A stretch of 64,000 bases of DNA from Apiotrichum sp. Y4204 (taxonomy: Eukaryota; Basidiomycota; Tremellomycetes; Trichosporonales; Trichosporonaceae), in contig JAMYHL010000001.1 of the NCBI GenBank assembly GCA_025531455.1, forward strand, positions 1,488,001 through 1,552,000, read 5' to 3'. Positions within the stretch are counted from its first letter, which is position 1, and each line of letters starts with the position of its first letter. The position numbers and the translations under genes are program-made. The notes beneath the pieces were generated by a model, which worked only from the letters and a program-made list of their open reading frames with translations, searched no databases and was not told the DNA's origin. Positions 46,912 to 58,031 of this stretch are shown here, piece after piece.

Positions 46912-47959
46912 TGTCTAGTAGTTGAGATGATGACGGGAAGTGAGAAGAGTGAGAAAGAGAAAGAGAATGACTGAAGCTAATATATGAGCGTTCGTGACGA
47001 GGACGAGGACGAGGACGAGCGAGCGCTCGCTCTCACATCATCACCCATCCTCGTGCTGTCCGTCTCCCATGACTCCAAACGGCACACGTTCCCACGCCCC
47101 TTGGGAAACGAGGCTCGCTTCGCAAGCGCACCATGGGAGGTCGACGGACAGAGGACAGCGCACACGGACAACGTACAACGATCATCCCATCTCTGCACGC
47201 AGTCTGTCGGTGTCGGCGAGCGGCATGATTTGAGACAACGGCTCGCTGCTCTCCCAAGGTCGCCTGTTAGTGTCTCGACTCTGCAGACGAAGAATAACTT
47301 GTCAGCTCGTCAGCACATGTGGATGAGGAGAGTCCGACGCAACGCAACGCCGTTGCGGCGTTTTAAGTACTCGTCAGACAGTAAGACGATAAACTCACTC
47401 TCATCACCTCCACAGGTGACAGCGCACTCTGCAGTGCTCGGACACTGCCTCCCTGTGGTTAGCCACTAGCTCCAGGCCAGGCCTGGAGAGAGAGGAGCCT
47501 TGAAACGCTGCCGCGAGGAACATTCGAGTTCCTAAACTTTAATCACCAGTCCCGTCGGAAAAAAGTGGAGCTGCACAGAGCCGGGAGCCTACACACCGTC
47601 GTCAGCAGTCCTGGAACGGTCCTTCCATGGAGCGACCTAACTATTAGCTTCTAAGCCGTTCTCACAGCCGACGAGGAGCACTGCCGAGCACTGCCTGCTG
47701 TCGCCACCACATCCCCTCGACACCATGTGAACAAGCATCCTCGATGTAGGAAACGCATTCCTCTTCCTCAATCCATCGTCGTTGCCATCCTCACTGTTGA
47801 CAACCAATCGTCTAAGCGGCCAATTCGTTTCGTGCTGTCAGTTGTAGTTGTAGAGTCTAGTAAGTGTGCGAGTACGACGTGTACTTGTGTTCGGAACGCC
47901 ACGGGACCTCGGATGCTGATGTCCCTGACCAGGCCGCACATTATAAGTGTTCCTCCAGT
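46912..47959. other. Intergenic 1 kb with dispersed-repeat copy and a short palindrome
   Basis: No gene supported. CTCCAGGCC and its exact reverse complement flank one base at 47470-47488. The second copy of the dispersed repeat is at 47579-47636. Confidence 0.5.
47579..47636. repeat. Dispersed repeat copy 2 (partner at 25735-25794)
   Basis: 39 of the first 43 positions match the copy 21.8 kb away, in the same orientation, both in non-coding DNA. Confidence 0.6.
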
Positions 47960-48349
47960 ATGAAGATCTCAACAAGTGCCGTCGCAATCGCCGTCTGTCT
48001 CTTTGGAACGTCCGTCTCCGCCACTCCCGTCGGAAGGAAGCGCGGCTTCTGGCAGGGAGACAATTACGTCGGCTACTCTATCGACGTCGATCTCAACTGT
48101 CGCAAATGCCCGTCAACGTCGTGTAACCCGGTGTCGTGGTACGACCAGTTCGCCCCCATTGTCATCACCTGCCAGCTGAACGGCATGTCTGTCGGAGAGA
48201 ACACCATCTGGGAGCAGACAGACCGCGGCTGCTATGTTTCTGACAACCGTGTCAGAACTGGATTCACCTGGATCGACGGCGTCCCCCGGTGTCCCGATCT
48301 CGGCATCCCACCAAATGGATCAGTGCCGGAATCGATGACTATCACATGA
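47960..48349 (+). CDS. Small secreted protein with bacterial-SH3-like domain
   Basis: One exon of 129 codons plus stop. MKISTSAVAIAVCLFGTSVSA is a signal peptide; VGRKRG just after it is a likely Kex2-type cleavage site. The mature part, DLNCRKCPSTSCNPVSWY, then FAPIVITCQLNGMSVGENTI and WEQTDRGCYVSDNRVRTGF, follows the SH3b-like pattern found in many fungal secreted proteins (N-x-R-x-x-P start, W-x-x-T in the middle, G-C-Y-V-S-D near the end). Cys positions suggest two or three disulfides. Role unknown; SH3b domains often bind cell-wall peptides or glycans in bacteria. The start is the only Met before a hydrophobic core. Confidence 0.82.
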   Translation: MKISTSAVAIAVCLFGTSVSATPVGRKRGFWQGDNYVGYSIDVDLNCRKCPSTSCNPVSWYDQFAPIVITCQLNGMSVGENTIWEQTDRGCYVSDNRVRTGFTWIDGVPRCPDLGIPPNGSVPESMTIT

Positions 48350-48824
48350 GTGTCGCTGGATTGTAGCGACGGCTCAACTTCTTTCATGGTCGTCCCGTGT
48401 GCGCCGCGCCCGTCGTAGCCTCTTTGAGTACCGTCTTGCGGGCGACACTCGATGCATTCTTGCAACACTGGTGAGGGTGAAAGACATGAACAGCAATATT
48501 GAGGTACGCCCGTAGACTGCAGACATCATGACAGGGCCAACAAAGCATCGGTGTCACAGTCGTCGTAAGATAACGCCACAACGCGTCAGGTGTCCGCAAA
48601 AGAGCTCACTATCAGATCGTCAACCAGGCGTTCTGAGCCTTATGGACTGTTAAGTCGGTGGCAATCGGAGGTAGACACTAAACAAGCTGCATGAGACGGT
48701 AGACTAAGAGAAACTAAATGGCATCCCATCGCTACTCCGCAAAGACTAGTAACTACTTTGACGAAAGACGGACCCAATTAAGACGTCGCGGTGGAAAGAA
48801 AACGTGTATAGCGAGCCGAGGCGA
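48350..48824. other. Intergenic gap between two convergent secreted-protein genes
   Basis: Two 3' flanks; nothing else visible. Confidence 0.55.
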
Positions 48825-49421
48825 TTACTGACCCTGACCGAAGATGGGAGGGCAGTTGGGGCAGGGGCACAGACCGGTCGCGCAGGGCACACCGGGCTGG
48901 GGGCCGTTGGGACCCCAGATCCAAGGCTGGCCCTGCTGGGTCTGGCCGTAGATGTAGTCGCCGCCGCCGCTACCGCCGCCGTTGCCGCCGGTGGAGCCAC
49001 CGACCTGGCCACCGCCGGGGCCCTGGCCAAGAACGGTGGTAGTGATGCCACCACCGGGGCCGCCGAAGGTGGTGGTGAGGAGGCCCGGGATGCCGACGGT
49101 GAGGCCGCCGCCGCCACCACCACCGCAGTTGCCACCAGGGCAGCCGCCGCCGCCGCCGCCGCCCTTCTTGCCGCCGAGGAGGCCCTTCAAGAAGAAGCGC
49201 TCCTCAAGGTTGCGCTTGGAGTTACCAGTGTACTCGCCCTGGTGGAAGACACCCTTGGGGTCGAGGTAGCCGCCGGGGCCGACGAGAGTGCCGTCCTCCT
49301 TCACCTCGAACTTGTTGTACAGGTTGTTGAGGTTGTTGGCCTTGGTCTGGTCGTCCTGGGGGGCAGGAGCGGCAAGTGCAAGAGCCGGGAGGGCGAGGGC
49401 GACGAACTTGGTGAAAAGCAT
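48825..49421 (-). CDS. Secreted glycine-rich protein
   Basis: About 198 residues in one exon. MLFTKFVALALPALALAAPAP is a signal peptide. The pre-part (NNLYNKFEVKEDGTLVGPGG) is followed by NSKRNLEERFFLKG, where KR may be a Kex2 site. The rest is dominated by Gly runs (GGKKGGGGGGGCPGGNC), an SSS-poor Thr patch (GIPGLLTTTFGG), and a Cys-rich end, CATGLCPCPNCPPIFGQ. Gly-rich repeats with paired Cys suggest a structural wall or matrix protein; not identified. A good TATA box (TATAAAAA at 49501-49508) lies about 80 bp upstream, suggesting strong or regulated expression. Confidence 0.8.
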   Translation of the reverse strand: MLFTKFVALALPALALAAPAPQDDQTKANNLNNLYNKFEVKEDGTLVGPGGYLDPKGVFHQGEYTGNSKRNLEERFFLKGLLGGKKGGGGGGGCPGGNCGGGGGGGLTVGIPGLLTTTFGGPGGGITTTVLGQGPGGGQVGGSTGGNGGGSGGGDYIYGQTQQGQPWIWGPNGPQPGVPCATGLCPCPNCPPIFGQGQ

Positions 49422-52400
49422 GGTGTTGATCGGTAGTTGTAGTTGAAGAGGAACCGAAAGACTTGAAGGATGGAGAGACAAAAAGGATGGGAGCCCTGCC
49501 TTTTTATATCTTTCAGAGAGGGCAAACGAGAGCGTGCAAGTGGTCGCTTCTCTCTCCAACAGTAGCGCTACGACCAAGAAGGTCGAAGATTTCGCATCGA
49601 GATCATCCTCTGTGTGCCTCCCGGCTGTGAGGCACAGGTGAGGCTCCTCAGGACGCGCGGTGATGCCCCAAGAGGATAGAGTAGCACGAGAGTTGATGGA
49701 GCTGAAAGAGTTGCTGGAGGTGCTCCCACAGATGAGCCTGACGGAGCATGAGAGACACTCCTACAAGATCCGTCTTCATAGTTGCAGCGATGACACGATA
49801 CTTGGCTTACCTAACGAAACGGAACCGAAGAACGGGTGCCTGTATCCAACAGCACTATCTGGAGAGACCAGAACGGGTCGCACTAAACCGTATGTATCTC
49901 GGCAGGTCTACTTGGCGCCGTCGCGACACCGGCATCCGCTGCGTTTTCTCGGCTCCAAGCTGTGAGCTTGCAATGTTTGTGCGTCATGGATGATCTGTGC
50001 GACTGCTCTTTCTGACAACAAGAGAGGAAACCGGAGACTTCTCGGGGGGTGTGAGGCCACATGCCATCTCGAACAAGACGACGAGACTGTCTGCAAGCAT
50101 TTCTTCTGGGATTTTCCATGGCCTCCGGATAGTCTGACGACTGCACAGTCCTCATTACGGTTTCTGGACCCAGGGGAACACTGTGTAACAAGCTCAAATG
50201 CTCCGGTCGCGAGGTGCCACTCTGAGGTTCTCATTGCCACGACCAGGTTATCCGATTCGCCTCTCCACCACAGAGCGGTTCCAGGAAGCATACTGTCCAC
50301 TACTGTATGTTCCCGCAGATGTTTCACCCCGCAGAATCTCCGTAACCCGTAACTCGGGAGTCGGGGCCACGACAAGATCGGGCTGGAACACGGGGTGGAT
50401 AAGGGCAGAGTGCCTGTTTTGTTATCGAAACACCACTCCCCGCACTGGGCAACCCCACCCCACATCTGTAATGCCCCGATGTTGCGTCACAGTTGCTGTT
50501 GACAGCTGGTAGCATCCGCCTCCCGATAAACTTAAGAGACGATAAACCTAAGTTTAGTCATCTGACGCGTGCCGGCACCGTGCTCATGGGCTTCTGGTCC
50601 CGGCTTCACAGCAGCCCAATGGACCTTTCACAATAACTGACGCGATGTGTACTCGGGCTATCTGCCCAAAGGCAATGGTAGTTTGAGAGATCGGTTCAAA
50701 GATCCATCACTGATAGAAAACGGGAGTCAGTGTGGGTAACAATTCCCGTTATCGCCTACATCCCGGTTGCCATCTGCGCTTGCGCCTATTCCTGCCGCTC
50801 CCGTTGCACTCCTCCCAAACACCCCCAAAAACTACCGAGTTTAGTCCAGTTCACGTATAGGTATGATGCACGTTCGCTCGGTGCACAACGAAGTGCCAAC
50901 GACACCATCTTGGTGTGGCATGACGAGGAGCAGGAATCCGTGATTCGTGAGGGCAGTCCATACATCATACCAATCAGACAAGAAAGTTGCTTTCCGCCGA
51001 CGGCGAGGCGCTTCCGAACTCGAGCCAATGAGGATGAAACGGGGTGAAGGTTGTTAGGGCAAATGGCTCCAAGGAGGTTAGGCGCTTTCTCGGGGCGGAA
51101 CAGTGAACCACTACGTCCTTCTCCATACTTCGCCGCTACCCGGTTACATCTCGGTGCTCGCTCGGACGGCGGCGGACGGCGACTGTTAGCGGAGCGTCCT
51201 CGGAGCCGTAAAACTCTCTCCGCTCCGCACTGGATCATGATGATGCTGTGATGCGATGTGACGACGCCGTACACCGTGGTGCACGCCAAGAAGGTCCGTT
51301 TGGGTCTCCCGTGAACGGTAGGTTCCACGGCATAATCAGTGCTCATGACAACATGATCGGACTTCCTCAAAGCGAACAAACAAACGTACATGCATCCGAT
51401 GATCTTATCGCTGGGTTGTGAAGGACCCATCGGTCGTAACTACTCTAGCACTAGTACAACCTAAACATAGGGTGGGTCATCTCGTGATAACCTTAAGAGG
51501 TGATCGAGTGAGTCAACCTGTGGGCCACCGCACCGTTAGCACCCCGGCTTGCGGTGTTTGAGGACCCGATGCTCGGGACTTACGAAGCCATTGTGCATTG
51601 GTTGGGTGGGTTACGCTTCAGCTGTCGCTGTCGGGATCTCGTCAGCCACTTCGGGGTTGTCACTCTAACATGCTCTCGCGCTTTCAAGTACCAAGTGTAA
51701 GTTCAAGTCATGTGGTAGTCGCGTGGAGGGAGGCACCTTCGGGACGGTCGGGACGGTCGTCCACACAACCGTCCACAAACGTCACGGCGTCATGCGGGTC
51801 TCGGCCTTCGAGGCGGTTCAGAGCGGCATTGCGATCGCGACCCGAACAACAGCGAGCCGTGCGTTCTGACAGCACACCGGTGGCGCAACCGTGAGTGTCC
51901 ATCGATGTTTGTGCGACTGTCGTCAACCTCAACGACTGAAGCCCGCCGGCAGGTGGCGGCTTCCGCATCTGTCGCCCACGCCTTACCCATGGACGCATCG
52001 TAAGCGTCGTGATGAGCGTGAGCCGTCCCGTCTACTGGTGTCGGGTCCAGAAGATCCAGAATGTGCCAAGGTCCTGTACCTCGTCACAGACACCTCCAAG
52101 TTCAATTGGCCTTCAGGACCGCCGAGCACTGTGCGCGTTACGGGTGCTTATCTAATTGCATACTCCGTGGATACGGTGGATGTTTGTGGGGGTGGTCAGG
52201 AGAGTATCTGTGGGCCTCTGTCAGCGCATCAATCAGTCTTTGTGAGTTGTGAGGATGGCAGCGAGAACGATGGTACGACGGGTGGAGCTGCAGGAGATCA
52301 GGGAGATGGATTTGTTGTGTCTACTAACTTGCTGTGGCCCGGTGCCCCTCGCCGGGCAGTCTTGCTCCCCGTCCATGCTCGCCACCCGCCACCTCCCCCT

Positions 52401-53532
52401 CGTTGTGAATTGCCTGGAGAGTCGCGAATCAAACCTCTGCCATGTGGAATCGTGGCGTGGATACCGTTGGCGCATGGTCGATCCAGCTACGCGAGACGAT
52501 CCGTCGTCTCGTCTTGGGTTGTGCTTCTGAGTGTAGATGGATGCTACTGGGCTGAGTTCAGTACTTGATCATTTTCCCCACTAGAGTGGACCCCATAACA
52601 CTCCCACAAGTCGACCTCTGAGGTGATGATGTCGCCTACGATCAGGTCTGTTCCGTGCAGGCCAAATGACTGGGGTGTATTGCGGCGTTGAGTGTTTGCG
52701 GTCCAGCGCTGCTGGCGCCCCGCGTCATGTCGACAAGTCGGCAGTGGAGTTATCCAGACAAGTAGCCGCCGTGTGTGTGGAATTCCCTGAGACCGCAGTT
52801 GTCTGTACTCGCCCGAGGCCGATAATGGGTTATGGTACTTGGACAGTGGGTCACGCTTGTATCGAGGCTGACCAACGCGATCCTCTGGTTGAACACGAAG
52901 GTGATCACGTACGCAACGAGGTATCGGTATGTGGTCGCAGTCCTTATCGAGGTTCAGAAGCAGCAGACGTATGCGCGAGCTACATCTTGACGCGCCACGG
53001 ACGCGCCACGAAAGCGCCACCCATTCAACGAAGGTATCGCAGTGCGCCGAAACGCACTTGCCGCCTCGGGCATGTGGATCGAGACATGGATTGCTGTCCG
53101 ACAGTGTTGCTGTCACACATGCATGTGACGAACACGTTGGAGGCTTTGACCTGTGCGATGGTGCATTCAAGGCCATGGCGTTCCGTATGCAAGTGCACCG
53201 ACCTCAACGGCGTTGCCCGATGAATGACTGATGCAGGAGACTGGCCGACCCAGTCGCACGCTTGCTCGACTCTCCATGCTGGAGTGTTCAACCACAGACC
53301 ACAGCTCGTCTTGACTCGTCAATCTCCATCCTCATATTGCTCATGCTCCACTTCCATGTGTTCTCGAAGAAACATCTGACCGTGTGTCAGTTTCACTAAA
53401 CTTGCAGGCGCAACGCACGCGGGAAAACTGTATGTAGATGCAATGCAGAAAGATACACAATAGATGCTCCGGAACAGCGTGTACGGCACGGCGTTGACCC
53501 GCGACAGCCGAAATACTCTACTACTGACGCCA
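49422..53532. other. Longest gene-poor stretch, 4.1 kb
   Basis: Apart from the promoter end (49422-49520) nothing is supported. Long overlapping frames exist on both strands (for example 51891-52568 plus and 52544-53176 minus), but they show no domain, no signal peptide and no splice pattern. Two similar blocks, GATAAACTTAAGAGACGAT near 50524 and GATAACCTTAAGAGGTGAT near 51486, match at 16 of 19 positions and may be repeat remnants. Confidence 0.5.
49501..49508 (-). promoter_or_regulatory. TATA box of the glycine-rich secreted protein
   Basis: TATAAAAA followed by GGC on the minus strand, 80 bp before the start codon at 49421. This is the clearest core promoter element in the window. Confidence 0.6.
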
Positions 53533-54904
53533 CTATCTCCGCCTTGGTGGTGGACGCGGGCCAGGCGAGATGGGGCTTGCCGGCTCCTCCTCTGCGAGGT
53601 CATCGGCTCCAGCCAAAGGCCACGGCCCGCCCGTGTCGCCGCGGTGGTCCATTGGGACCATCGAGAATGAGCCAATGCTCGTGTGTCGCGGGCTGGTGTG
53701 TGTCGTCTCGGCGCGCGGCGGCGGTGATGGGAACCCGTTCGTGAGCGTCGTCGGGGCGTCGCGCGGCTTCTCAGGACTCGAAGGCACGGACGGGACGGAG
53801 ACCTGCGACATGAGGGTATCTCGTTTCGGCGTGCCGGGCCCCTTTGGCGAGCGCCCGCTCGGCGATAATGTTGGCGACGAGGACGCGGCCAGTGAGGCCG
53901 GGAAGGGGGAGGCGAGGAGCCCCATCTCCCTGTCGGGATGGGCGAACGGATCTGCGAGGCCATCGTGCTCGTACGGCAACTCTCCGGGTACGTAGCCCTG
54001 CTGGTGTTTGCCGTTCGTGTCCGCCTTGCCTGACCCGGTGGTCCATGCCGCTGTAGCTTCTGCGAGTGCGCGACGTCTTTTGTGGCGCCGCGCCAGGCAA
54101 AGCGCAAAAAGGAGGAGAAGCGCAAGTCCCACCACCCCGCCGACGACCCCGCCGGCAATCGCGCCCGTCTTGGAGGACTTGCCCTTTGGTGGGTCCTGCG
54201 CGGGGGCCGCGCCAGCTGTCGGGCTGTTGTCGCCTGTGGTGGGGTTGGATATCGAGGACGAAGCGGTCGTGGTTGGAGCAATGGCGGCGGCGCCACCCGT
54301 TGTGCCATTCGGAGTGGAAGCTGTTGTTTGAGATGAGGGGTTTTGAGTTGCTGCCGATGCCGAGGAGGAGGCGGAGGGGGTGACAGATGGCGGCAATGAC
54401 GAGGAGGTAGTGGAAACCTGTGCCGACGTTTGTGATTGGGTTGTGGGAGATGAGCTGCTGGACTGCGGTCGCGGCGTGGACGCCAACGGCAAGACGTATT
54501 CTGAGGGACAGGAGTCTGAATCTTCTCCTGGCAACACAGAAAACCTCCCCGAGCGTACAGACTGGCTCCCCCCGCTTTTACTTCTCGCTTCAAACACAAT
54601 CTCAGAACCGGCATCAACTGCGACGGTCCACGGGTGTGATCCCGACTCGTCTGCGGTGGGAATGATCTGATCGCTTCCCGCTTGAAGTGGAATGGGATAT
54701 ACATGGGCGTAACTGCAAGGCAATCAGCACGCAGTCAGTCACTCAAACTGACATGGTCACTTTTGAACTGAATCCACCCCATGAGATTGGTACGCTTTCA
54801 CAAGGGTGCAGCGGACCACTTGGGAGATTGATAAACTGGGCGCTGGCAGTCATCGCAACTGTCGCAATGACCACACCCAAACGTGTCTTCGCGAGGTCAA
54901 ACAT
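53533..54904 (-). CDS. Single-pass Ser/Thr-rich surface protein (Mid2-like architecture)
   Basis: Two exons. Exon 1 (from 54904) encodes a signal peptide (LGVVIATVAMTASAQF) and the start of an ectodomain, SGPLHPCESVPISWGG. A 40-nt intron (about 54719-54758) leads in frame to the rest: YPIPLQAGSDQIIPTADESG, then a long Ser/Thr-rich stalk likely O-glycosylated, then KTGAIAGGVVGGVVGLALLL plus LFALCLARRHKRRR, a glycine-zipper transmembrane helix with basic stop-transfer. The cytosolic tail is Pro/Ser-rich (SPRHTSIGSF). This layout occurs in fungal wall-stress sensors and in many tremellomycete membrane proteins with an AIAGGVVGG helix. Specific role unknown. Stop TAG 53533. Confidence 0.8.
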
Positions 54905-57900
54905 CTTGGACGTGGAGCGCGGTGTTAGACAATATGGGGAAGGGGAGCAGGACAAGCTGCGTCGCGTGTTGACGGGCGGTAGGCGCACCCCAGCAGCGCC
55001 TCCGGTGTTATCGTCGAAATCGTTTCAGTTGGGCCGTGCTCGCCGTCCGTGGTGTCGAGCAAGGAGTCAATGGTGATAAGTGTGGAGTCATGATTCCAGC
55101 TCCATCTTTCATCCACGTACATGGATACAACATGCAACGATGCTTTGGACGAGACGAACCATCTGGCAGTACAGTACTTGGTGGTGCCAGACTGTCCCAG
55201 GTACCCGCAGCAGCCTCTACGTCTTGTGGTAGGCTTTTTCTTACTGCTTTCGTGCTCATCGGGGCGCTTTGACTGGGTATTCCGCTCCCTTGCATCCCTT
55301 GTTCCCTGTGCATCTCCAGTACTGGCAGTCACAACATACAGTTGTGTCCACTGCAAACCCGCACGGCGGGCACGGTATGCCACGGTTTGGGCAGGCGGGT
55401 GCATGAAACCGTGCCGTAAGGACCCTGTGAACAGCCCTCGGATGTGGCCCTTGGCAGTGCGAGCAACTGGTTTCGCAAGTAACGCGCTGCCGGCATGCGC
55501 GTCAGAGGTAGTCTCCATGCTTGGTGCTGCGGTCGACACTGCGTGCACGGCCGGCAGCTCGGCATTCCCTCATGATGTCGCTTGAGGTCATGTTGGTGGA
55601 GTGTAAGCTCCGAGTGGAAACCTTGCTGAGCATCGGCGAGTGCCTAAAATCCATTCTTCCGACTTGTCGTTCATTAAATGCACGTTGCAGCTGACCTCGA
55701 TTCGCACAGCGTACAACGTCAGACACTTGCAGAACTGCAGAACCGACGTTGAGCCGCATCTTCGTGATACCGAGGTCTGCTTTATAACAGCATGCATCCC
55801 ACAACGGCGCAGCTGCTCCACAAAGACTTGGCCCATGTCACTTTCACTCACTGCTGATCCACACTGCTCGCTACGCCAGACCAGTCTGACAAGGCCTCGT
55901 GTGAAGATGGCGGAAGTGAAGATGGAAAGAGACCCGCGGCCATGGAGCGAGCGGATGAGAATGTCCTGACAGGCTCACTGCAGTTTCTTTGCGTTTTCAA
56001 TCTTGATCTCCGTACCGGTACTGCTGTTAGTTCGGTAGTTCCTACCGCTCAGCCTTATCGTCCCATCTTCTATGACAGAACCTTCCATGTCGCTAGCAGG
56101 TACCCGTTGACTGACGTCATCAGCGACAACAGCGTGTGAACTCTTGCCTTGTCGGCAACAGAAGGTTCCTGTAAGATGGAGTTTTCGATTGTTCCATCGT
56201 CAGATCACGGCTGAGAGAATAAAAGCCAAAGGAGAACCCATCATGTGCCGTCCCAAAGTCCACAACTTACGATCTTACCCATCATCGCAACGCGCCGCAT
56301 ATCTCGGCAAGGAGAGAGCTTGCATTCCTCCCGTTCCGAGTCTGTTCCTAGCGACGGGCTGAAAGTGTCTATTTATGAAGCGTCCCCACAAGAATCCGCT
56401 GCAGCAACTCTCTCAAGGTGTCTGCCCGACTGATCATCAAGTCTCGATAGGTAGGTCTAATAAGCGGATGGGCAGGATGGATTTGCGGAGATTGTGGCAT
56501 GGCAGTGGGCCGTTTTTGACCACGAAACGTTTCTTCTCCACATTGTGCGCATGCGGCTTCATTGTTGGGTGTTCAATGATGGAATCCGGCATCTTGCATC
56601 TTGTCGATACCAATCAGAAGGTTATTTTTGGCGCGGCTCTGGAGCTGTAGTCGTACGCTATCGATGATAGTGTCGGTGACATGGCCGCGAACCCCGAAGG
56701 GCCCCGACAGTGGTTACGACTACACTGGTCAACAGGCGACCTAGTCGACGAGTCATGGAATGGAAAGGAACAGAGTTTTCGAGATAACGAACACGCTTCG
56801 ACTGTCTGTTTGGTCGTCGCAATCGTGGCATCTGTTGAAGGCAAAACGCACTGCGAGACAACTCAGCAGCAGTCTGCGGCCCCGACGCGCTCGTGAAGTC
56901 CGCCCACCGGGTTCTGCGACAGCATGTGGAGCCGGCGGCTATTCTGGTCATGCACAGATCTCTGGGGACACGGAGCCAGCCTACTCGGATACTGACGCCT
57001 ACTCGGGGATGTCAATGATCAATACTGAAAAAGAGTTGCGGCGGCCAGGACGGGGCCCGTGGTGGTGGATAGAGGAATTCAAGGAACAAGACTCGAGAAA
57101 CTCCACACATGTGCACGCGTGGGTCCCCACAAGCGGCGTTCTTAAGCGTTCTTGGCTCTCGGTATCTCTGGGTGTTCAGGACTTGTGCGCTTTGTGCATG
57201 GGGGCTGGACTTGCGCAGCGCACGCAGCGGCGTCGAGAGTGGTTCCACAGGTCAGGAGCCCCGGGTCGCGATGCCTCAAGGCACGCTCCTGAAGCCTTCA
57301 GCCTCGCTTTTGCCCGCTTTCACCAACTGTGTCTAAACTATTCATGCCATCGGTGACCTACGCCTCGATGCAGCTTTCAGCTTCACGCTGCCGACTGTGC
57401 CGGGGCACGGGCGTGGCACGGTGCACGGCATGTAGCCGGCTGGCTTTACAGATCGCAGCATGTGCCAGATTTAGCCCTGCCGGCACCGCCGAGTCCGCCG
57501 GGCCCCACATCCCATTCAGTGGGCGTCATAATGCGCCTGCGCGTAGAACATGTTTGACGTGAACTTGAGAAATGCAATACCTGCGCATTCCTTTGGGCAG
57601 TCACGACGTCGAGCCTGCATGTCCGTCAAGGCCGGCGATCTCCAAGTCTCGTGCCCTTCTGTGGGGACTGGGGCTCGGAGCTGCAAGAATAGCTTTTCTT
57701 CTAAGGACCCGCGCGCCCACCATTAGAGCCGGAAAGCACGCCCCGGTGGAGTATTGTGCCGATGGCCTTTCAACATTGAGCCAATTGTGCCCCGCTGTGC
57801 CTTTCACGCGTTCTCGGCAAGTGGAAAGCGATATGATGGCCGACGGGGTGCTTTGATTGCGCGCTCGCCGTCCAATACCGAGATTCCGCTCATTGTTGTC

Positions 57901-58031
57901 GATGAAGCGCAAGTATATATAGTTGTACCCCGCGGGTCCCCCAGCTGTATGCGGGAGCCCCGACAGCTACACCGTTACACTGTCCTTGCATTTTTTCCCC
58001 TCAACACGCGACTACACGAGCGTAACTCACC
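54905..58031. other. Intergenic 3.1 kb; no gene supported
   Basis: Lies between the surface protein gene and the MIP gene, whose 5' ends face each other. Short frames only; one (57329-57562 plus) has a C-x2-C-x-G-x-G-x3-C-x2-C pattern but nothing else in its favour. The last 120 bp contain a TATA box for the MIP gene. Confidence 0.5.
57914..57921 (+). promoter_or_regulatory. TATA box of the MIP channel gene
   Basis: TATATATA, 118 bp before the start codon at 58032. Typical spacing and position for a fungal promoter. Confidence 0.5.

Noticed and set aside
50690..50725. tRNA-like B-box GGTTCAAAGATCC
   Set aside because: No matching A box or cloverleaf can be drawn around it.
51891..52568. 225-codon open frame on the plus strand
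   Set aside because: Composition looks random and no motif is visible; neighbouring frames are similarly long.
52544..53176. 210-codon open frame on the minus strand
   Set aside because: No domain, signal peptide or splice support, and a 185-codon frame overlaps it on the other strand; long chance frames are common at this GC content.
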